This document shows positions 14,820 to 22,979 of a DNA stretch of 33,843 nt, piece after piece (within the stretch, counting starts at the first letter, position 1; every line of letters starts with the position of its first letter). The notes below the pieces were generated by a model that was not told the DNA's origin, did no database searches, and saw nothing but the letters and a program-made list of their open reading frames with translations. The DNA is from Candidatus Stoquefichus massiliensis AP9 (GTDB lineage: Bacteria; Bacillota_I; Bacilli_A; Erysipelotrichales; Coprobacillaceae): positions 90,673 to 124,515 of the forward strand of contig NZ_HG005290.1 of NCBI RefSeq assembly GCF_000455285.1, in the 5' to 3' direction. The translations under genes were made by a program, and so were the position numbers.

Positions 14820-14975
14820 CTACTTACATTTACATTCAAATGTGTCACAAGCTGTTTCTGCAACATCTTTTGCTTCTTTGCAACGACAGTTATTGACATG
14901 AATGCAGTTTGCTTCACAACATCCATCACAATAGTATTTACAAGTATCCACGCTACATTTTACATCTTTAGCCAT
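14820..14975 (-). CDS. Cys-rich small protein (DUF1540-like)
   Basis: A 51-residue protein with 11 Cys: MAKDVKCSVDTCKYY, CDGCCEANCIHVNNC, RCKEAKDVAETACDTF and ECKCK. The spacing matches the DUF1540 type, thought to bind metal through its Cys cluster; the function is unknown. The start at 14975 has GGAGGTG and fits the family; the frame continues upstream, but those residues belong to the leader. The upstream region carries a promoter that fits forespore sigma factors (TGTATA, 17 bases, CATAATA), and the preceding gene is Cse60-like. A sporulation role is therefore plausible. A terminator follows. Confidence 0.85.
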   Translation of the reverse strand: MAKDVKCSVDTCKYYCDGCCEANCIHVNNCRCKEAKDVAETACDTFECKCK

Positions 14976-14993
14976 GGTTTCACCTCCATATTT

Positions 14994-15023
14994 TATTATG
15001 GCGTAAATCAAGGCAAATATACA
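14994..15023 (-). promoter_or_regulatory. Promoter of the DUF1540-like gene, sigma-F/G-like
   Basis: TGTATA, 17 bases, CATAATA on the minus strand. This fits the Bacillus sigma-G/F pattern TGNATA, 17-18 bases, CATAnTA. The same bases can be read as a weaker sigma-A pair (TTGTAT, 18 bases, CATAAT), so the sigma factor is not certain. The start of transcription would fall just before the ribosome-binding site. Confidence 0.45.
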
Positions 15024-15181
15024 ATCATGCAACTGAAACTATATTCTAACTCACCATTATGTGATGTCATTGTAACTTGATACTGAAGATCTTGAATATC
15101 AGGATTTTCCTTTTCAACAAACTCATTCAAGGCATCTTCTAAATCAAGTTCATGTGTTTTTTCAATAATTTTTATTTTCAT
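15008..15181 (-). CDS. Cse60-like small sporulation protein
   Basis: A 57-residue acidic protein: it begins MKIKIIEKTHELDLEDALNE and ends with SFSCMIVYLP. The pattern (MKVKIFD-like first strand, then DLE-x-x-x-N-x-F helix, then Q-Y-x-V strand and S-x-x-x-I-Y end) resembles Cse60, a 60-residue product made in the Bacillus mother cell under sigma-E. The function is unknown. I see no ribosome-binding site. A mother-cell-like -10 sequence CATATGCTA (CATAnnnTA form) lies only 9-17 bases before the ATG, so the transcript would have a very short leader or none. The gene starts 38 bases after the aldose-epimerase gene, so read-through is also possible. The family call is by eye only. Confidence 0.6.
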   Translation of the reverse strand: MKIKIIEKTHELDLEDALNEFVEKENPDIQDLQYQVTMTSHNGELEYSFSCMIVYLP

Positions 15182-15219
15182 AAATACATTTTAGCATATG
15201 ATATATAAAAATTTTGTCA

Positions 15220-16101
15220 TTATTGGTTAATCTCGACAGTGAATTGACACATAAATTCATCATTTTCCGCTAAAACAACAACGCCTTCCTTATCTTTAAA
15301 TTCACCATTAAAACCAACATAATCACTATGTCCAACCCAAGGTTCAATTGCTATTAAACCACCTACATGTTTGCTTGCCCATATTCCTAAATGATTAAAA
15401 TTATCAATATAGAAACGAATTGACTTATCATGATTTAGAGATTTTAATGCAACATAATGAGAATGAGGATTTTTTACAACAATTGCATCATTATTAAACA
15501 TCGCTTGTCTTATAAAGAAACGTCTTTCATTATCAAATAATAACTCTGTTTTATCAGACATACCACGATGTTCAACATCAATAATTTTTTGATACAATGT
15601 TTCATTTTTTTCAAACTCAATATAATAATCATTACTTGATTCATTCTCCATTAATGGGCATGCAAATGCTGGATGACCACCAATTTGGAAATAAATTGTA
15701 CGATGATCTGTGTTACGAACAAGACAGCGACATTCCAATTGATTTTCTTTTAATGTATAAATAACTTTTAAATGAAATAAATAAGGATATTGTTTTAATA
15801 TTTCTTCATTTGGTGTTAATTCAAATTCAACACATGTATCAGATAACTGATGAGTAACATACTCATTATGTCTTGAAAATCCATGCTGTGTCATTGTATA
15901 AGTTTTTCCTTCAATACGGCATTCGTTATTTTGCAATGCCCCAACGATTGGAAAAAGAATTGGTGCACTATTAGCCCATAATGAAGCATCTCTTCTCCAC
16001 ATATAGTTTAACCCATCTTTTAATCCAATAATTTTAATAATTTCTGCACCTTTAGGATTTAATTCAATTTTTAAAATATCATTTTTTAAAATTATCATCA
16101 T
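15220..16101 (-). CDS. Aldose 1-epimerase family protein (LacX-like)
   Basis: A 293-residue galactose-mutarotase-fold protein. Features: NPKGAEIIKI near the start, YMWRRDASLWANSAPILFPIVGAL (about 33-57), MTQHGFSRHNEY (about 70-82), and IGGHPAFACP with the catalytic-type His (about 145-154), ending IAIEPWVGHSDYVG. The IALEPW-like element and the length fit the LacX/YeaD-like branch, not classical GalM. It probably interconverts sugar anomers. The start is seven bases after the nagA stop, so the two are co-transcribed and an amino-sugar substrate is a fair inference. AGGAG precedes the ATG at 16101. Confidence 0.9.
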   Translation of the reverse strand: MMIILKNDILKIELNPKGAEIIKIIGLKDGLNYMWRRDASLWANSAPILFPIVGALQNNECRIEGKTYTMTQHGFSRHNEYVTHQLSDTCVEFELTPNEEILKQYPYLFHLKVIYTLKENQLECRCLVRNTDHRTIYFQIGGHPAFACPLMENESSNDYYIEFEKNETLYQKIIDVEHRGMSDKTELLFDNERRFFIRQAMFNNDAIVVKNPHSHYVALKSLNHDKSIRFYIDNFNHLGIWASKHVGGLIAIEPWVGHSDYVGFNGEFKDKEGVVVLAENDEFMCQFTVEINQ

Positions 16102-16108
16102 CTATCTC

Positions 16109-17239
16109 CTATTTCATTTGACCTTTAATCATTGCTTGTTGAATGCAAATGTCTTCATCAAAGAAAACAATATCTGCATAATTACCTTCTTTAATCTCTC
16201 CTATGAATTCTTCATTTAAGCTACGCGCGGCATTGTAACTCGCCAAATTAACAGCTTCATTTAAAGTCAATCCAAGATGCTGATATGCATTTCTAACACA
16301 ATCATTCATATTCGCAATACTTCCTGCTAAAGCACCATTTGCTAAGCGCGCTTCACCATCTTTAACATAAACTGGCTGATTCCCTAATTTATAAGTTCCA
16401 TCTGGCAATCCAGCTGCTTCAATTGAATCAGTAATAAGCACAAGTTTGTCTTTTCCTTTTGTACGTAGCAATGCTTTAGCAGCTGCAAAATTAACATGAA
16501 TACCATCTAAAATTAATTCTGCATAAACTGTATCATTAATCATAACAGCACCCACAACTCCAGGCGCACGATGTGTTAATGGTGTCATTGCATTAAAAGT
16601 ATGCGTTCCAGAAGTTGCACCAGCATCAATCGCAGTTTGGGCTTCTTCATATGTTGCATTTGTATGTCCCAAAGAAACAGCTGTATTTTTATCTTTTAAA
16701 TAAGTAATTAACTCAATAGAATGCTCTAATTCTGGAGCAATAGAAATTTTTCTCACTACATTCTGATGCTTTTTAACGAAAGATAAATAATTTTCAACAG
16801 TAGGTAAAATCATACATTCTTCTGGTTGAGCACCTTTATATTTTTTATTAAAGAACGGTCCTTCCAAATGTGTTCCTAATATTTGGGCACCTGTTACTTT
16901 TTCTTTATTTATAGCAATATTCTCAACTGCTTTTGCAATGTCATCAACTGGCATTGTCATTGTTGTTGGTAAAAAACTTGTCACTCCTGTTTTTAAAGCA
17001 GCTATAGAGATAGTATTTAAATCTTCAAAAGTCGGATACATTGTATCACTACCACCTCGACCATGTGTATGCACATCAATAAAACCAGGACTCACATACA
17101 ATCCTTTCGCATCAATAACATCTTCATCAGTTGGTTGTCGATAACTAATTTCTATAATTTTATCACCATCAATGAAAACATTTTTTTCTACAATTTCATC
17201 ATGTAAAATAATTTTCCCGTTCACAATACATTTTTTCAT
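16109..17239 (-). CDS. nagA: N-acetylglucosamine-6-phosphate deacetylase
   Basis: A 376-residue amidohydrolase that removes acetate from GlcNAc-6-phosphate, feeding glucosamine-6-phosphate to glycolysis or to wall recycling. Motifs: GFIDVHTHGRGG with His57/His59, THLEGPFF with metal ligand Glu126, SLGHTNATYEEA with His192, GTHTFNAM with His213, and LITDSIEAAG with catalytic Asp271. All are intact. The length is typical (about 380). The start has AGGAGGAC six bases upstream. nagB is not next to it; the partner downstream is the aldose-epimerase-like gene. The promoter has a good extended -10 box, and no operator such as a clear NagR site is visible. Confidence 0.96.
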   Translation of the reverse strand: MKKCIVNGKIILHDEIVEKNVFIDGDKIIEISYRQPTDEDVIDAKGLYVSPGFIDVHTHGRGGSDTMYPTFEDLNTISIAALKTGVTSFLPTTMTMPVDDIAKAVENIAINKEKVTGAQILGTHLEGPFFNKKYKGAQPEECMILPTVENYLSFVKKHQNVVRKISIAPELEHSIELITYLKDKNTAVSLGHTNATYEEAQTAIDAGATSGTHTFNAMTPLTHRAPGVVGAVMINDTVYAELILDGIHVNFAAAKALLRTKGKDKLVLITDSIEAAGLPDGTYKLGNQPVYVKDGEARLANGALAGSIANMNDCVRNAYQHLGLTLNEAVNLASYNAARSLNEEFIGEIKEGNYADIVFFDEDICIQQAMIKGQMK

Positions 17240-17259
17240 TTTTTTGTCCTCCTTATTTT

Positions 17260-17287
17260 ATTATACCACGTCTTTATTTATCTTCAA
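17260..17287 (-). promoter_or_regulatory. Sigma-A promoter of nagA
   Basis: TTGAAG, 16 bases, TATAAT with an upstream TGG (extended -10) on the minus strand, 21 bases before the nagA start. Confidence 0.72.
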
Positions 17288-17296
17288 ATAAAATAC

Positions 17297-17324
17297 ACAA
17301 GAAAAGGTATACATCAGTATACCC
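17297..17324 (-). terminator. Intrinsic terminator of the SDR gene
   Basis: Stem GGTATAC/GTATACC with loop TGAT, followed by TTTTCTT on the minus strand, a few bases after the SDR stop. It separates the SDR gene from nagA. Confidence 0.85.
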
Positions 17325-17328
17325 ATAA

Positions 17329-18078
17329 TTATGACATTGTTGCACCATCAACTGATAAAATCACACCCGTGATATAACTTGCCATATCACTTGCCAAAAA
17401 TACAAAGGCATTAGCAATATCTTCTGGTTCACCAATACGTCGAAGTGGAATAGAGTTAATGATAGGCTGAATCATTTCATCAGGTAAAGCAGCGACCATA
17501 TCTGTTTTAATAACACCAGGAGCTACTGCGTTAACACGAATATGATCTTTGCCTAATTCTCTTGCTAACGATTTTGTCATACCATTCACAGCAAACTTAG
17601 ATGTTGGATATCCTGCACCAGCAGGTTGACCATATAAAGAGACCATTGAACTTGTATTTAAAATAACGCCTCCACCTTGTTCTTTCATGATAATTGCAGC
17701 TTCCTTAGAACAAATAAAGACAGCATTAACATTTAAATTCATAATCATTTCAAAGTCTTCTAAATTATAATCAAACAATTTATCACGCTGTGATATACCT
17801 GCATTATTAACAAGAATATCTAAACGTCCAAATGTATTAATAACAGTTTGAAAAGCATCTTTGACTTCTGCAGCATTCATCAGATTAGGATGTAATCCAA
17901 TAACCTGATAATCTTTATTTTCTTCTTTTAATTTTTCAAGTGCAATTTTAACAGTCTCTTCTCGTGAACCAAATAAGGCAACTTTTGCTCCTTGATTTAA
18001 ATAAGCCTTGACTGTAGCATATCCAATTCCTCTAGTACCACCAGTCACTATTGCAACTTTTCCATCCAATAATTTCAC
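17329..18078 (-). CDS. Short-chain dehydrogenase/reductase (FabG-like)
   Basis: A 249-residue classical SDR. Cofactor motif TGGTRGIG (12-19), NNAG (about 91-94), catalytic Ser at about 143-144 (NTSS), Tyr157 and Lys161 (YPTSK), and the C-terminal SVDGATMS. Arg16 and the GSRE segment after strand 2 suggest NADP(H). Sequence resembles FabG and sugar/hydroxysteroid dehydrogenases alike. The gene stands alone with its own promoter and terminator, away from any fab genes, so I would not call it fabG. The start taken is GTG at 18078 with AAGAAGG at seven bases; the ATG at 18096 lies too close to the promoter and has no ribosome-binding site. Confidence 0.88.
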   Translation of the reverse strand: MKLLDGKVAIVTGGTRGIGYATVKAYLNQGAKVALFGSREETVKIALEKLKEENKDYQVIGLHPNLMNAAEVKDAFQTVINTFGRLDILVNNAGISQRDKLFDYNLEDFEMIMNLNVNAVFICSKEAAIIMKEQGGGVILNTSSMVSLYGQPAGAGYPTSKFAVNGMTKSLARELGKDHIRVNAVAPGVIKTDMVAALPDEMIQPIINSIPLRRIGEPEDIANAFVFLASDMASYITGVILSVDGATMS

Positions 18079-18111
18079 TATATTTCCTTCTTTCATTTTT
18101 AATATAAATCT

Positions 18112-18140
18112 ATTTTATGATAAATCTATTATTTTGTCAA
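18112..18140 (-). promoter_or_regulatory. Sigma-A promoter of the SDR gene
   Basis: TTGACA, 17 bases, TAAAAT on the minus strand: a perfect -35 and near-perfect -10. The predicted start of transcription, near 18105, supports the GTG start at 18078. Confidence 0.85.
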
Positions 18141-18160
18141 ATATTTCACAAAGGTATTCA

Positions 18161-18188
18161 TAAAAAAAGACAGATTAACTGTCTTTTT
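18161..18188 (-). terminator. Intrinsic terminator of the rimP-rbfA operon
   Basis: Stem AAAAAGACAG/CTGTCTTTTT with loop TTAAT and a T run on the minus strand. The stem includes the last rbfA codons and the stop codon. Confidence 0.9.
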
Positions 18189-18522
18189 CATTTAATTCTT
18201 CTATAATACTTTCTATTTTATTTCCATACTCTAAAGAAGTATCAAGTATGAAATGAATTTCAGGACATTTACGAATTGTTAATCGTTTTGCTAATAATGA
18301 ACGAATAAAACCTTTTGATCTTTCTAAAGCATCCATACTTTTCTTTGTATTTTTATTTAAAAAAGATACATATATTTTTGCAATAGATAAATCATTCGTA
18401 ATATCTACGCCTGTAATTGTACAAAATCCAATGGCTGGATCTCTGACTTCCGTTTGTAGAATATCTGAAAGTTCTCTTTGAATGATACCATTCATTTTAT
18501 CTTTCTTTAATACCACTTTCAA
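18175..18522 (-). CDS. rbfA: 30S ribosome-binding factor A
   Basis: A 115-residue KH-fold assembly factor for the 16S rRNA 5' region and cold adaptation. Visible core: IIQRELSDILQTEVRDPAIG, ITGVDITNDLSIAKIYVS (about 37-54), and the C-terminal helix region with HFILDTSLEYGNKI. The start appears to be TTG at 18522 with AGGAG at four bases; GTG at 18516 is the alternative. infB ends just before it (seven-base gap). In Bacillus ylxP lies between infB and rbfA and truB follows; both are absent here, and the operon ends at a strong terminator. Confidence 0.94.
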   Translation of the reverse strand: MKVVLKKDKMNGIIQRELSDILQTEVRDPAIGFCTITGVDITNDLSIAKIYVSFLNKNTKKSMDALERSKGFIRSLLAKRLTIRKCPEIHFILDTSLEYGNKIESIIEELNEKDS

Positions 18523-18529
18523 TCAACTC

Positions 18530-20386
18530 CTATTTTCTTTCGACTTCTTCCATGATATATCCTTCAATAATATCTCCTTCTTTGATATCATTGTAGTTTT
18601 CAATTGTTATACCACATTCATAACCACTTGCAACTTCTTTTGCATCATCTTTAAAACGTTTTAAAGAAGCTAATTTCCCTTGATAAATAACAACACCATC
18701 ACGAATCAAACGAATACCACAATCTCTACGAATATAACCATCTGTCACATAACATCCTGCAATATTTCCAACTTTAGAAACCTTGATAACTTGTCTAATT
18801 TCAGCCTGTCCAGTAATGACTTCTTCTAATTCAGGAGCTAACATTCCTTTCATTGCTGCTTCAATTTCTTCAACCATCTTATAGATAATATTGTGTAATC
18901 TGATTTCTACACCTTCTTCTTCAGCCTTACGCCTTACATTTGCATCAGGACGTACATTAAAGCCATAGATGATTGCTTTAGAAGCACTTGCCAACAAGAC
19001 ATCAGATTCACTAATTGCACCTACAGTAGAACGAATAACATGAACACGAGCACCATCAATATCAATTTTTTCCAATGATCCTCTAACAGCTTCAGCAGTA
19101 CCGTTAACATCTGCTTTAACAATAATATTTAAATCAACCATCTGTCCTTCTTTGATTTGACTAAATAAATCATCAAGACTCATTGCCGAATTCACACCAC
19201 GATCAATTTCCTGTTTTGCTTTTTGTCTTTCTTCACCAACATGACGAGCCATTTTTTCACTCTCAAATGCCATAAATTTATCTCCAGCAACAGGTACTTC
19301 ATTCAATCCAGTAATTTCAACTGGTGTTGAAGGCATTGCTTCTTTCAAAGGACGTCCACTATCATCAAGCATTTGACGAACTCTACCAAAAGCTGTTCCC
19401 ACAACAATTGGATCTCCAGATCTCAATGTTCCATTTTGAACCAATAATGTGGCCACTGGTCCACGACCTTTATCTAGTCTACCCTCAACAACACTACCAT
19501 ATGCATAACGTTTAGGATTGGCTTTTAAATCAGCTAATTCTGCAACAACTGTAAGTGTTTCTAATAACTCGGAAATACCAGTTCCTTTTTTAGCAGAAAT
19601 ATTGCAATAAACAGTATCTCCACCCCACTCTTCTGGCATTAAGCCTAATTCACTCATTTCTGATTTTATACGATCAGGATCCGCTCCTTCTTTATCTATC
19701 TTATTGACAGCAACTACAATTGGAACTTTTGCAGCCAATGCATGATCAACTGCTTCTTTTGTTTGAGGCATAACACCATCATCAGCAGCTACAACAATAA
19801 TAACAATATCTGTTACCTGAGCTCCACGCGCACGCATAGCTGTAAAAGCTTCATGACCAGGAGTATCAAGAAAGGTAACTTTTTTACCATTCACTTCAAC
19901 CTGATACGCACCAATATGTTGAGTAATTCCACCAAATTCACCATCAACTACTTTAGACTTTCTGATAGAATCTAATAACGTTGTCTTTCCATGATCTACA
20001 TGTCCCATAATTGTCACGACAGGTGGACGACTGGCTAGATCAGCTTCATCATCAACAATTTCAATTTCCTCAAAATTAATTTCATTCACAACAACATTTT
20101 TCTTTGGTTCATAACCATACTCAATACAAATTAATTCAACTTGTTCATCATCTAACGATGAATTAATTGTTACCATTGTTCCTAACATAAATAGAACTTT
20201 AATCACATTTGCTGGTGTTTGCCCAATTTTTTCAGCTAATTCACCAACTGTAATACCTTCTTCATATTCAACAATTCCATCACCAATGATCTTATCTTCT
20301 TTTTTAGGCTTATTGGGAATATTTGAAATAAGCTTCTTTTTATGCTGATTACCTTTCTTTTTTGTTGAAGTATTCTTTTTTGCCAT
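18530..20386 (-). CDS. infB: Translation initiation factor IF-2 (short form)
   Basis: A 618-residue initiation GTPase that delivers fMet-tRNA to the 30S subunit. A short Lys-rich N-terminal stretch (1-35) leads into the IF2_N fold (about 43-92). The G domain follows: GHVDHGKTT (128-136), DTPGH and NKID. Domains II-IV come last, with the fMet-tRNA-binding C2 near the C-terminus. The Bacillus IF-2 is 716 residues, so this copy has a much reduced N-terminal extension, a feature shared with Mollicutes. Only one start is evident (AGGAGG at good spacing), so no obvious second isoform. The gene begins four bases after ylxQ. Confidence 0.97.
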   Translation of the reverse strand: MAKKNTSTKKKGNQHKKKLISNIPNKPKKEDKIIGDGIVEYEEGITVGELAEKIGQTPANVIKVLFMLGTMVTINSSLDDEQVELICIEYGYEPKKNVVVNEINFEEIEIVDDEADLASRPPVVTIMGHVDHGKTTLLDSIRKSKVVDGEFGGITQHIGAYQVEVNGKKVTFLDTPGHEAFTAMRARGAQVTDIVIIVVAADDGVMPQTKEAVDHALAAKVPIVVAVNKIDKEGADPDRIKSEMSELGLMPEEWGGDTVYCNISAKKGTGISELLETLTVVAELADLKANPKRYAYGSVVEGRLDKGRGPVATLLVQNGTLRSGDPIVVGTAFGRVRQMLDDSGRPLKEAMPSTPVEITGLNEVPVAGDKFMAFESEKMARHVGEERQKAKQEIDRGVNSAMSLDDLFSQIKEGQMVDLNIIVKADVNGTAEAVRGSLEKIDIDGARVHVIRSTVGAISESDVLLASASKAIIYGFNVRPDANVRRKAEEEGVEIRLHNIIYKMVEEIEAAMKGMLAPELEEVITGQAEIRQVIKVSKVGNIAGCYVTDGYIRRDCGIRLIRDGVVIYQGKLASLKRFKDDAKEVASGYECGITIENYNDIKEGDIIEGYIMEEVERK

Positions 20387-20390
20387 AACA

Positions 20391-20693
20391 TCAACCTCCT
20401 AACTTTGATTTGATTTTATCTGCAAAACCTTTATCTTTAATTCCTATAACAACGCGATTGTTCTTACCAATCGCAGCCGACAATTCGTCTATCATACCAA
20501 CAATTTGATAATCGATATGATAAAATGAACATTTATCAGTATATTTCTTTTTTGTATTGTCACTTGCATCTGTAGCAATCAAAACGAACGAAACTTGTTG
20601 ACTGCGAATATCATTTAACAATACACTGCCACAACTGATTTTTCTTGCTCTTGCAGCAAGCCCTAACAAAGCATGAATATCTTTATTTAACAT
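20391..20693 (-). CDS. ylxQ: L7Ae-family RNA-binding protein YlxQ
   Basis: A 100-residue L7Ae/L30e/S12e/Gadd45-fold protein. The first helix [17 protein letters not shown] and the strand [15 protein letters not shown] match the YlxQ (RplGA) group, which binds kink-turn RNA in related Firmicutes proteins. The biological target of YlxQ is unclear. It overlaps rnpM by 11 bases and precedes infB by four bases, the conserved order. No promoter of its own is visible. Confidence 0.9.
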   Translation of the reverse strand: MLNKDIHALLGLAARARKISCGSVLLNDIRSQQVSFVLIATDASDNTKKKYTDKCSFYHIDYQIVGMIDELSAAIGKNNRVVIGIKDKGFADKIKSKLGG

Positions 20694-20937
20694 AATTTTT
20701 TAATTCCTCATAAATTGTATCAGGAATTTCAATTCCTAATGCTCTTTTTAATGCACCTTTTTTTTGAGCTATCTCAATTGCATCAAGACTTCTTTTTAAA
20801 TATGCCCCACGGCCATTCATTTTACCCGTAGAATCAACAAAAACTTCGCCCTCTTTATTTTTAACAACACGAATTAATTCTTTTTTAGGTAGTTGTTCAC
20901 CTGTAACAACACATTTTCTTAAAGGTATCTTTTTCAT
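20683..20937 (-). CDS. rnpM: RNase P modulator RnpM (YlxR)
   Basis: An 84-residue YlxR protein. The family signature is complete: RKCVVTGEQLPKKELIRVV, then DSTGKMNGRGAYL (about 38-50). In Bacillus this protein binds the RNase P RNA and lowers its activity. It starts with ATG at 20937 after AGAGGTG; the GTG three codons earlier is part of the ribosome-binding site. It follows nusA by 11 bases and overlaps ylxQ, consistent with the nusA operon. Confidence 0.93.
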   Translation of the reverse strand: MKKIPLRKCVVTGEQLPKKELIRVVKNKEGEVFVDSTGKMNGRGAYLKRSLDAIEIAQKKGALKRALGIEIPDTIYEELKNYVK

Positions 20938-20948
20938 TAAAATCACCT

Positions 20949-22388
20949 CTATTTATCATCATAATATTTGTCAAATTCATCATAGTCAATATCTTCATCA
21001 TATTTTGGATCATAATCATAGTCATAATCATCATCCTCAAATTCTTCAACATCTTCTTCATCTTCAATAGATTCATCAATGTCATTACTCTGCAAAATTT
21101 CTTCAGTATCTTCAGCTTCTTCAGCAGTGTTTTCAACAATTTCTTCAATAATTGGTTCTTCAGCAACGGATTCATCAACATCTAGATTATCAGCGAAAAC
21201 AACTTCATCACTTTCTTCATAAATATCATCTTCTACCGGTTCATTCATGACTGTTTTCACAAGTTCTTCAACAATAGGCTCATCACTAATCATCTCTGCT
21301 TCAAAAGATTTTTCAAATTCAGCATCCTGACCATAAATAATTCCTTCAGCAGCTGCCTCGCTTACTGATTTAATATCAATTTTCCAACTTGTTAAACGAA
21401 CTGCTAATCTAGCATTTTGTCCCTTTTTACCAATTGCTAGAGATAATTGATTATCAGGTACAATAACGAGTGCACTATGATCTTCCTCATTAATTCCAAC
21501 ATGTACAACTTCAGATGGTGATAAGGCATGAGAAATAAAAACAACAGGGTCCTCATTCCATTCAATAATATCAATCATTTCACCATTTAACTCATTCACA
21601 ACATTACGTACACGACTTCCTTTAGGACCAACACATGCACCAATTGGATCAACATTATCATTAGTTGTATAAACAGCAATTTTACTACGATCTCCTGCTT
21701 CACGAGAAACAGATTTTATTTCAACAGTTCCATCATAAATTTCTGGAACTTCCATTTCAAACAATCTCTTAACTAGTCCAGGTTCTGTTCTAGAAACACC
21801 AATATGAGTTCCTTTTGTACTTCTTTCTACATCACTGACATAAACCTTAATATGTTGTCCTTCATAGATTTTTTCACCTGGAATTTGTTGATTCAAAGGC
21901 AATAACGCTCCAGTTCTTCCAATATTAATAATAGCAAAACGATCTTCTACACGATCAACAACACCAGTGATAATATCATCTTTTTTATCAATATATTCAT
22001 TATACAAAGTTTCTTTCTCTGCTTCACGAATTTTTTGTTTCAATAACTGTTTTGTTTGAATTGCTGCTAAACGTCCAAAGACTTCTGGATCAATTTCAGT
22101 CACAACGTCATCACCAACCTGATATTTTGGATTAATAACTTGTGCTTCTTCTAAAGATAATTCAAAATCTTCATCATTGACATCATCAACAACATGTTTA
22201 ATTTCATATAAACGAATTTTTCCATTATTCTCATTAATATCAACTCGAATAATAGATTCAGGTCCACCATAATTCTTCTTATATGATTTTTCTAAAGCCT
22301 CTTTTAATGCATCTAAAACAATTTCTTTTTGAATCCCTTTCTCACTTTCCAATAACTCTAAAGCTTGGATAAATTTTTTACTAGCCAT
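20949..22388 (-). CDS. nusA: Transcription termination/antitermination factor NusA, with long acidic tail
   Basis: A 479-residue NusA: N-terminal RNA-polymerase-binding domain (1-130), S1 domain (about 134-200: DIITGVVDRVEDRFAIINIG), and KH1 and KH2 (about 230-345, with GPKGSRVRNVVNEL and GKKGQNARLAVRLTSW). Bacillus NusA ends near residue 371 right after KH2. Here about 115 further residues follow, nearly all acidic, ending in Asp/Tyr repeats (EDDDYDYDYDPKYDEDIDYDEF). These are low-complexity and unlike the ordered acidic repeats of E. coli NusA. NusA stimulates pausing and intrinsic termination. It lies between rimP and rnpM; the leader of its operon contains overlapping hairpins that could serve autoregulation. 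Confidence 0.96.
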   Translation of the reverse strand: MASKKFIQALELLESEKGIQKEIVLDALKEALEKSYKKNYGGPESIIRVDINENNGKIRLYEIKHVVDDVNDEDFELSLEEAQVINPKYQVGDDVVTEIDPEVFGRLAAIQTKQLLKQKIREAEKETLYNEYIDKKDDIITGVVDRVEDRFAIINIGRTGALLPLNQQIPGEKIYEGQHIKVYVSDVERSTKGTHIGVSRTEPGLVKRLFEMEVPEIYDGTVEIKSVSREAGDRSKIAVYTTNDNVDPIGACVGPKGSRVRNVVNELNGEMIDIIEWNEDPVVFISHALSPSEVVHVGINEEDHSALVIVPDNQLSLAIGKKGQNARLAVRLTSWKIDIKSVSEAAAEGIIYGQDAEFEKSFEAEMISDEPIVEELVKTVMNEPVEDDIYEESDEVVFADNLDVDESVAEEPIIEEIVENTAEEAEDTEEILQSNDIDESIEDEEDVEEFEDDDYDYDYDPKYDEDIDYDEFDKYYDDK

Positions 22389-22403
22389 TCTTTATTTTCC
22401 TCC

Positions 22404-22865
22404 TTAAAACTTAACAGCTAATCTTATAAAAGCAATATCATCATACTGCAGAATACAAGTTTTTTTAATGTTTTTAATCATATATTGAATTTCAATTGAT
22501 GCATCATTTACACTCAAGATTGTTCCATAGACATCATCCATACCTTGCGTTGGCTTTTTAAACTGAATATATACATATTCACCAATTGACTGTTTTACTT
22601 TTTCCAGTGTCTTTAAAGGCTTCTCAGCTCCTGGTGAAGAAATTTCTAAATAATATTCATTTTTAATAATATCAGCTTCATCTAGTTTTTCGCTAATTGC
22701 TTCACTCACAGCAACACAAGTATCCATATCTAAATGTCCATCATTTTTTTCAATAAAAATTCTTAAATACCATTCATTTTTTTCATTCACATATTCAATA
22801 TCATCAAGATAAACATTATGAATATTAAGAATAGGTTGAATTAAATTTGTAATTGTCTCTAGCAT
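22404..22865 (-). CDS. rimP: Ribosome maturation factor RimP
   Basis: A 153-residue protein needed for 30S subunit assembly. The N-terminal alpha/beta domain carries the typical DDIEYVNEKNEWYLRIFIEK and the SEAISEKLDEAD helix. The motif YYLEISSPGAEKPL (about 72-86) is the family hallmark, and the C-terminal SH3-like domain ends the protein. Length is normal. It is first in the rimP-nusA-rnpM-ylxQ-infB-rbfA operon. CGGAGG lies just before the ATG, within reach of the second leader hairpin. Confidence 0.95.
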   Translation of the reverse strand: MLETITNLIQPILNIHNVYLDDIEYVNEKNEWYLRIFIEKNDGHLDMDTCVAVSEAISEKLDEADIIKNEYYLEISSPGAEKPLKTLEKVKQSIGEYVYIQFKKPTQGMDDVYGTILSVNDASIEIQYMIKNIKKTCILQYDDIAFIRLAVKF

Positions 22866-22874
22866 ATAATCCTC

Positions 22875-22911
22875 CGTTTACAAATATAAACGAGAGGGTC
22901 GCCCCTCTCGT
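22875..22911 (-). promoter_or_regulatory. Overlapping leader hairpins before rimP (attenuator candidate)
   Basis: Two stems share bases on the minus strand. The first is a perfect nine-pair stem ACGAGAGGG/CCCTCTCGT with tetraloop GCGA (22890-22911), followed by TTTATATTTG, a weak T run. The second is CGTTTA/TAAACG (22875-22892), which uses the last CGT of the first and touches the GGAGG ribosome-binding site. Both lie downstream of the predicted rimP promoter. The first fits a weak intrinsic terminator that would need NusA, as reported for the nusA operon leader in Bacillus. It could equally end polC transcripts. Confidence 0.62.
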
Positions 22912-22931
22912 AAATCACTGATTACATGTAT

Positions 22932-22960
22932 AATATACCACAACCAAGTACAAAAAACAA
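22932..22960 (-). promoter_or_regulatory. Promoter of the rimP-nusA-infB operon
   Basis: TTGTTT, 17 bases, TATATT with an extended TGG element on the minus strand, about 67 bases before rimP and just after the polC stop. The -35 is weak and the -10 good. Confidence 0.6.
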
Positions 22961-22979
22961 TGCTTTCATCAATATTTTT

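Noticed and set aside
20897-21181. A 94-codon Met/Leu-rich frame overlapping the end of nusA and rnpM.
   Set aside because: It is the second frame of the repetitive acidic NusA tail. The Met/Leu-rich product comes from GATGAT-type repeats, and its coding potential is poor.
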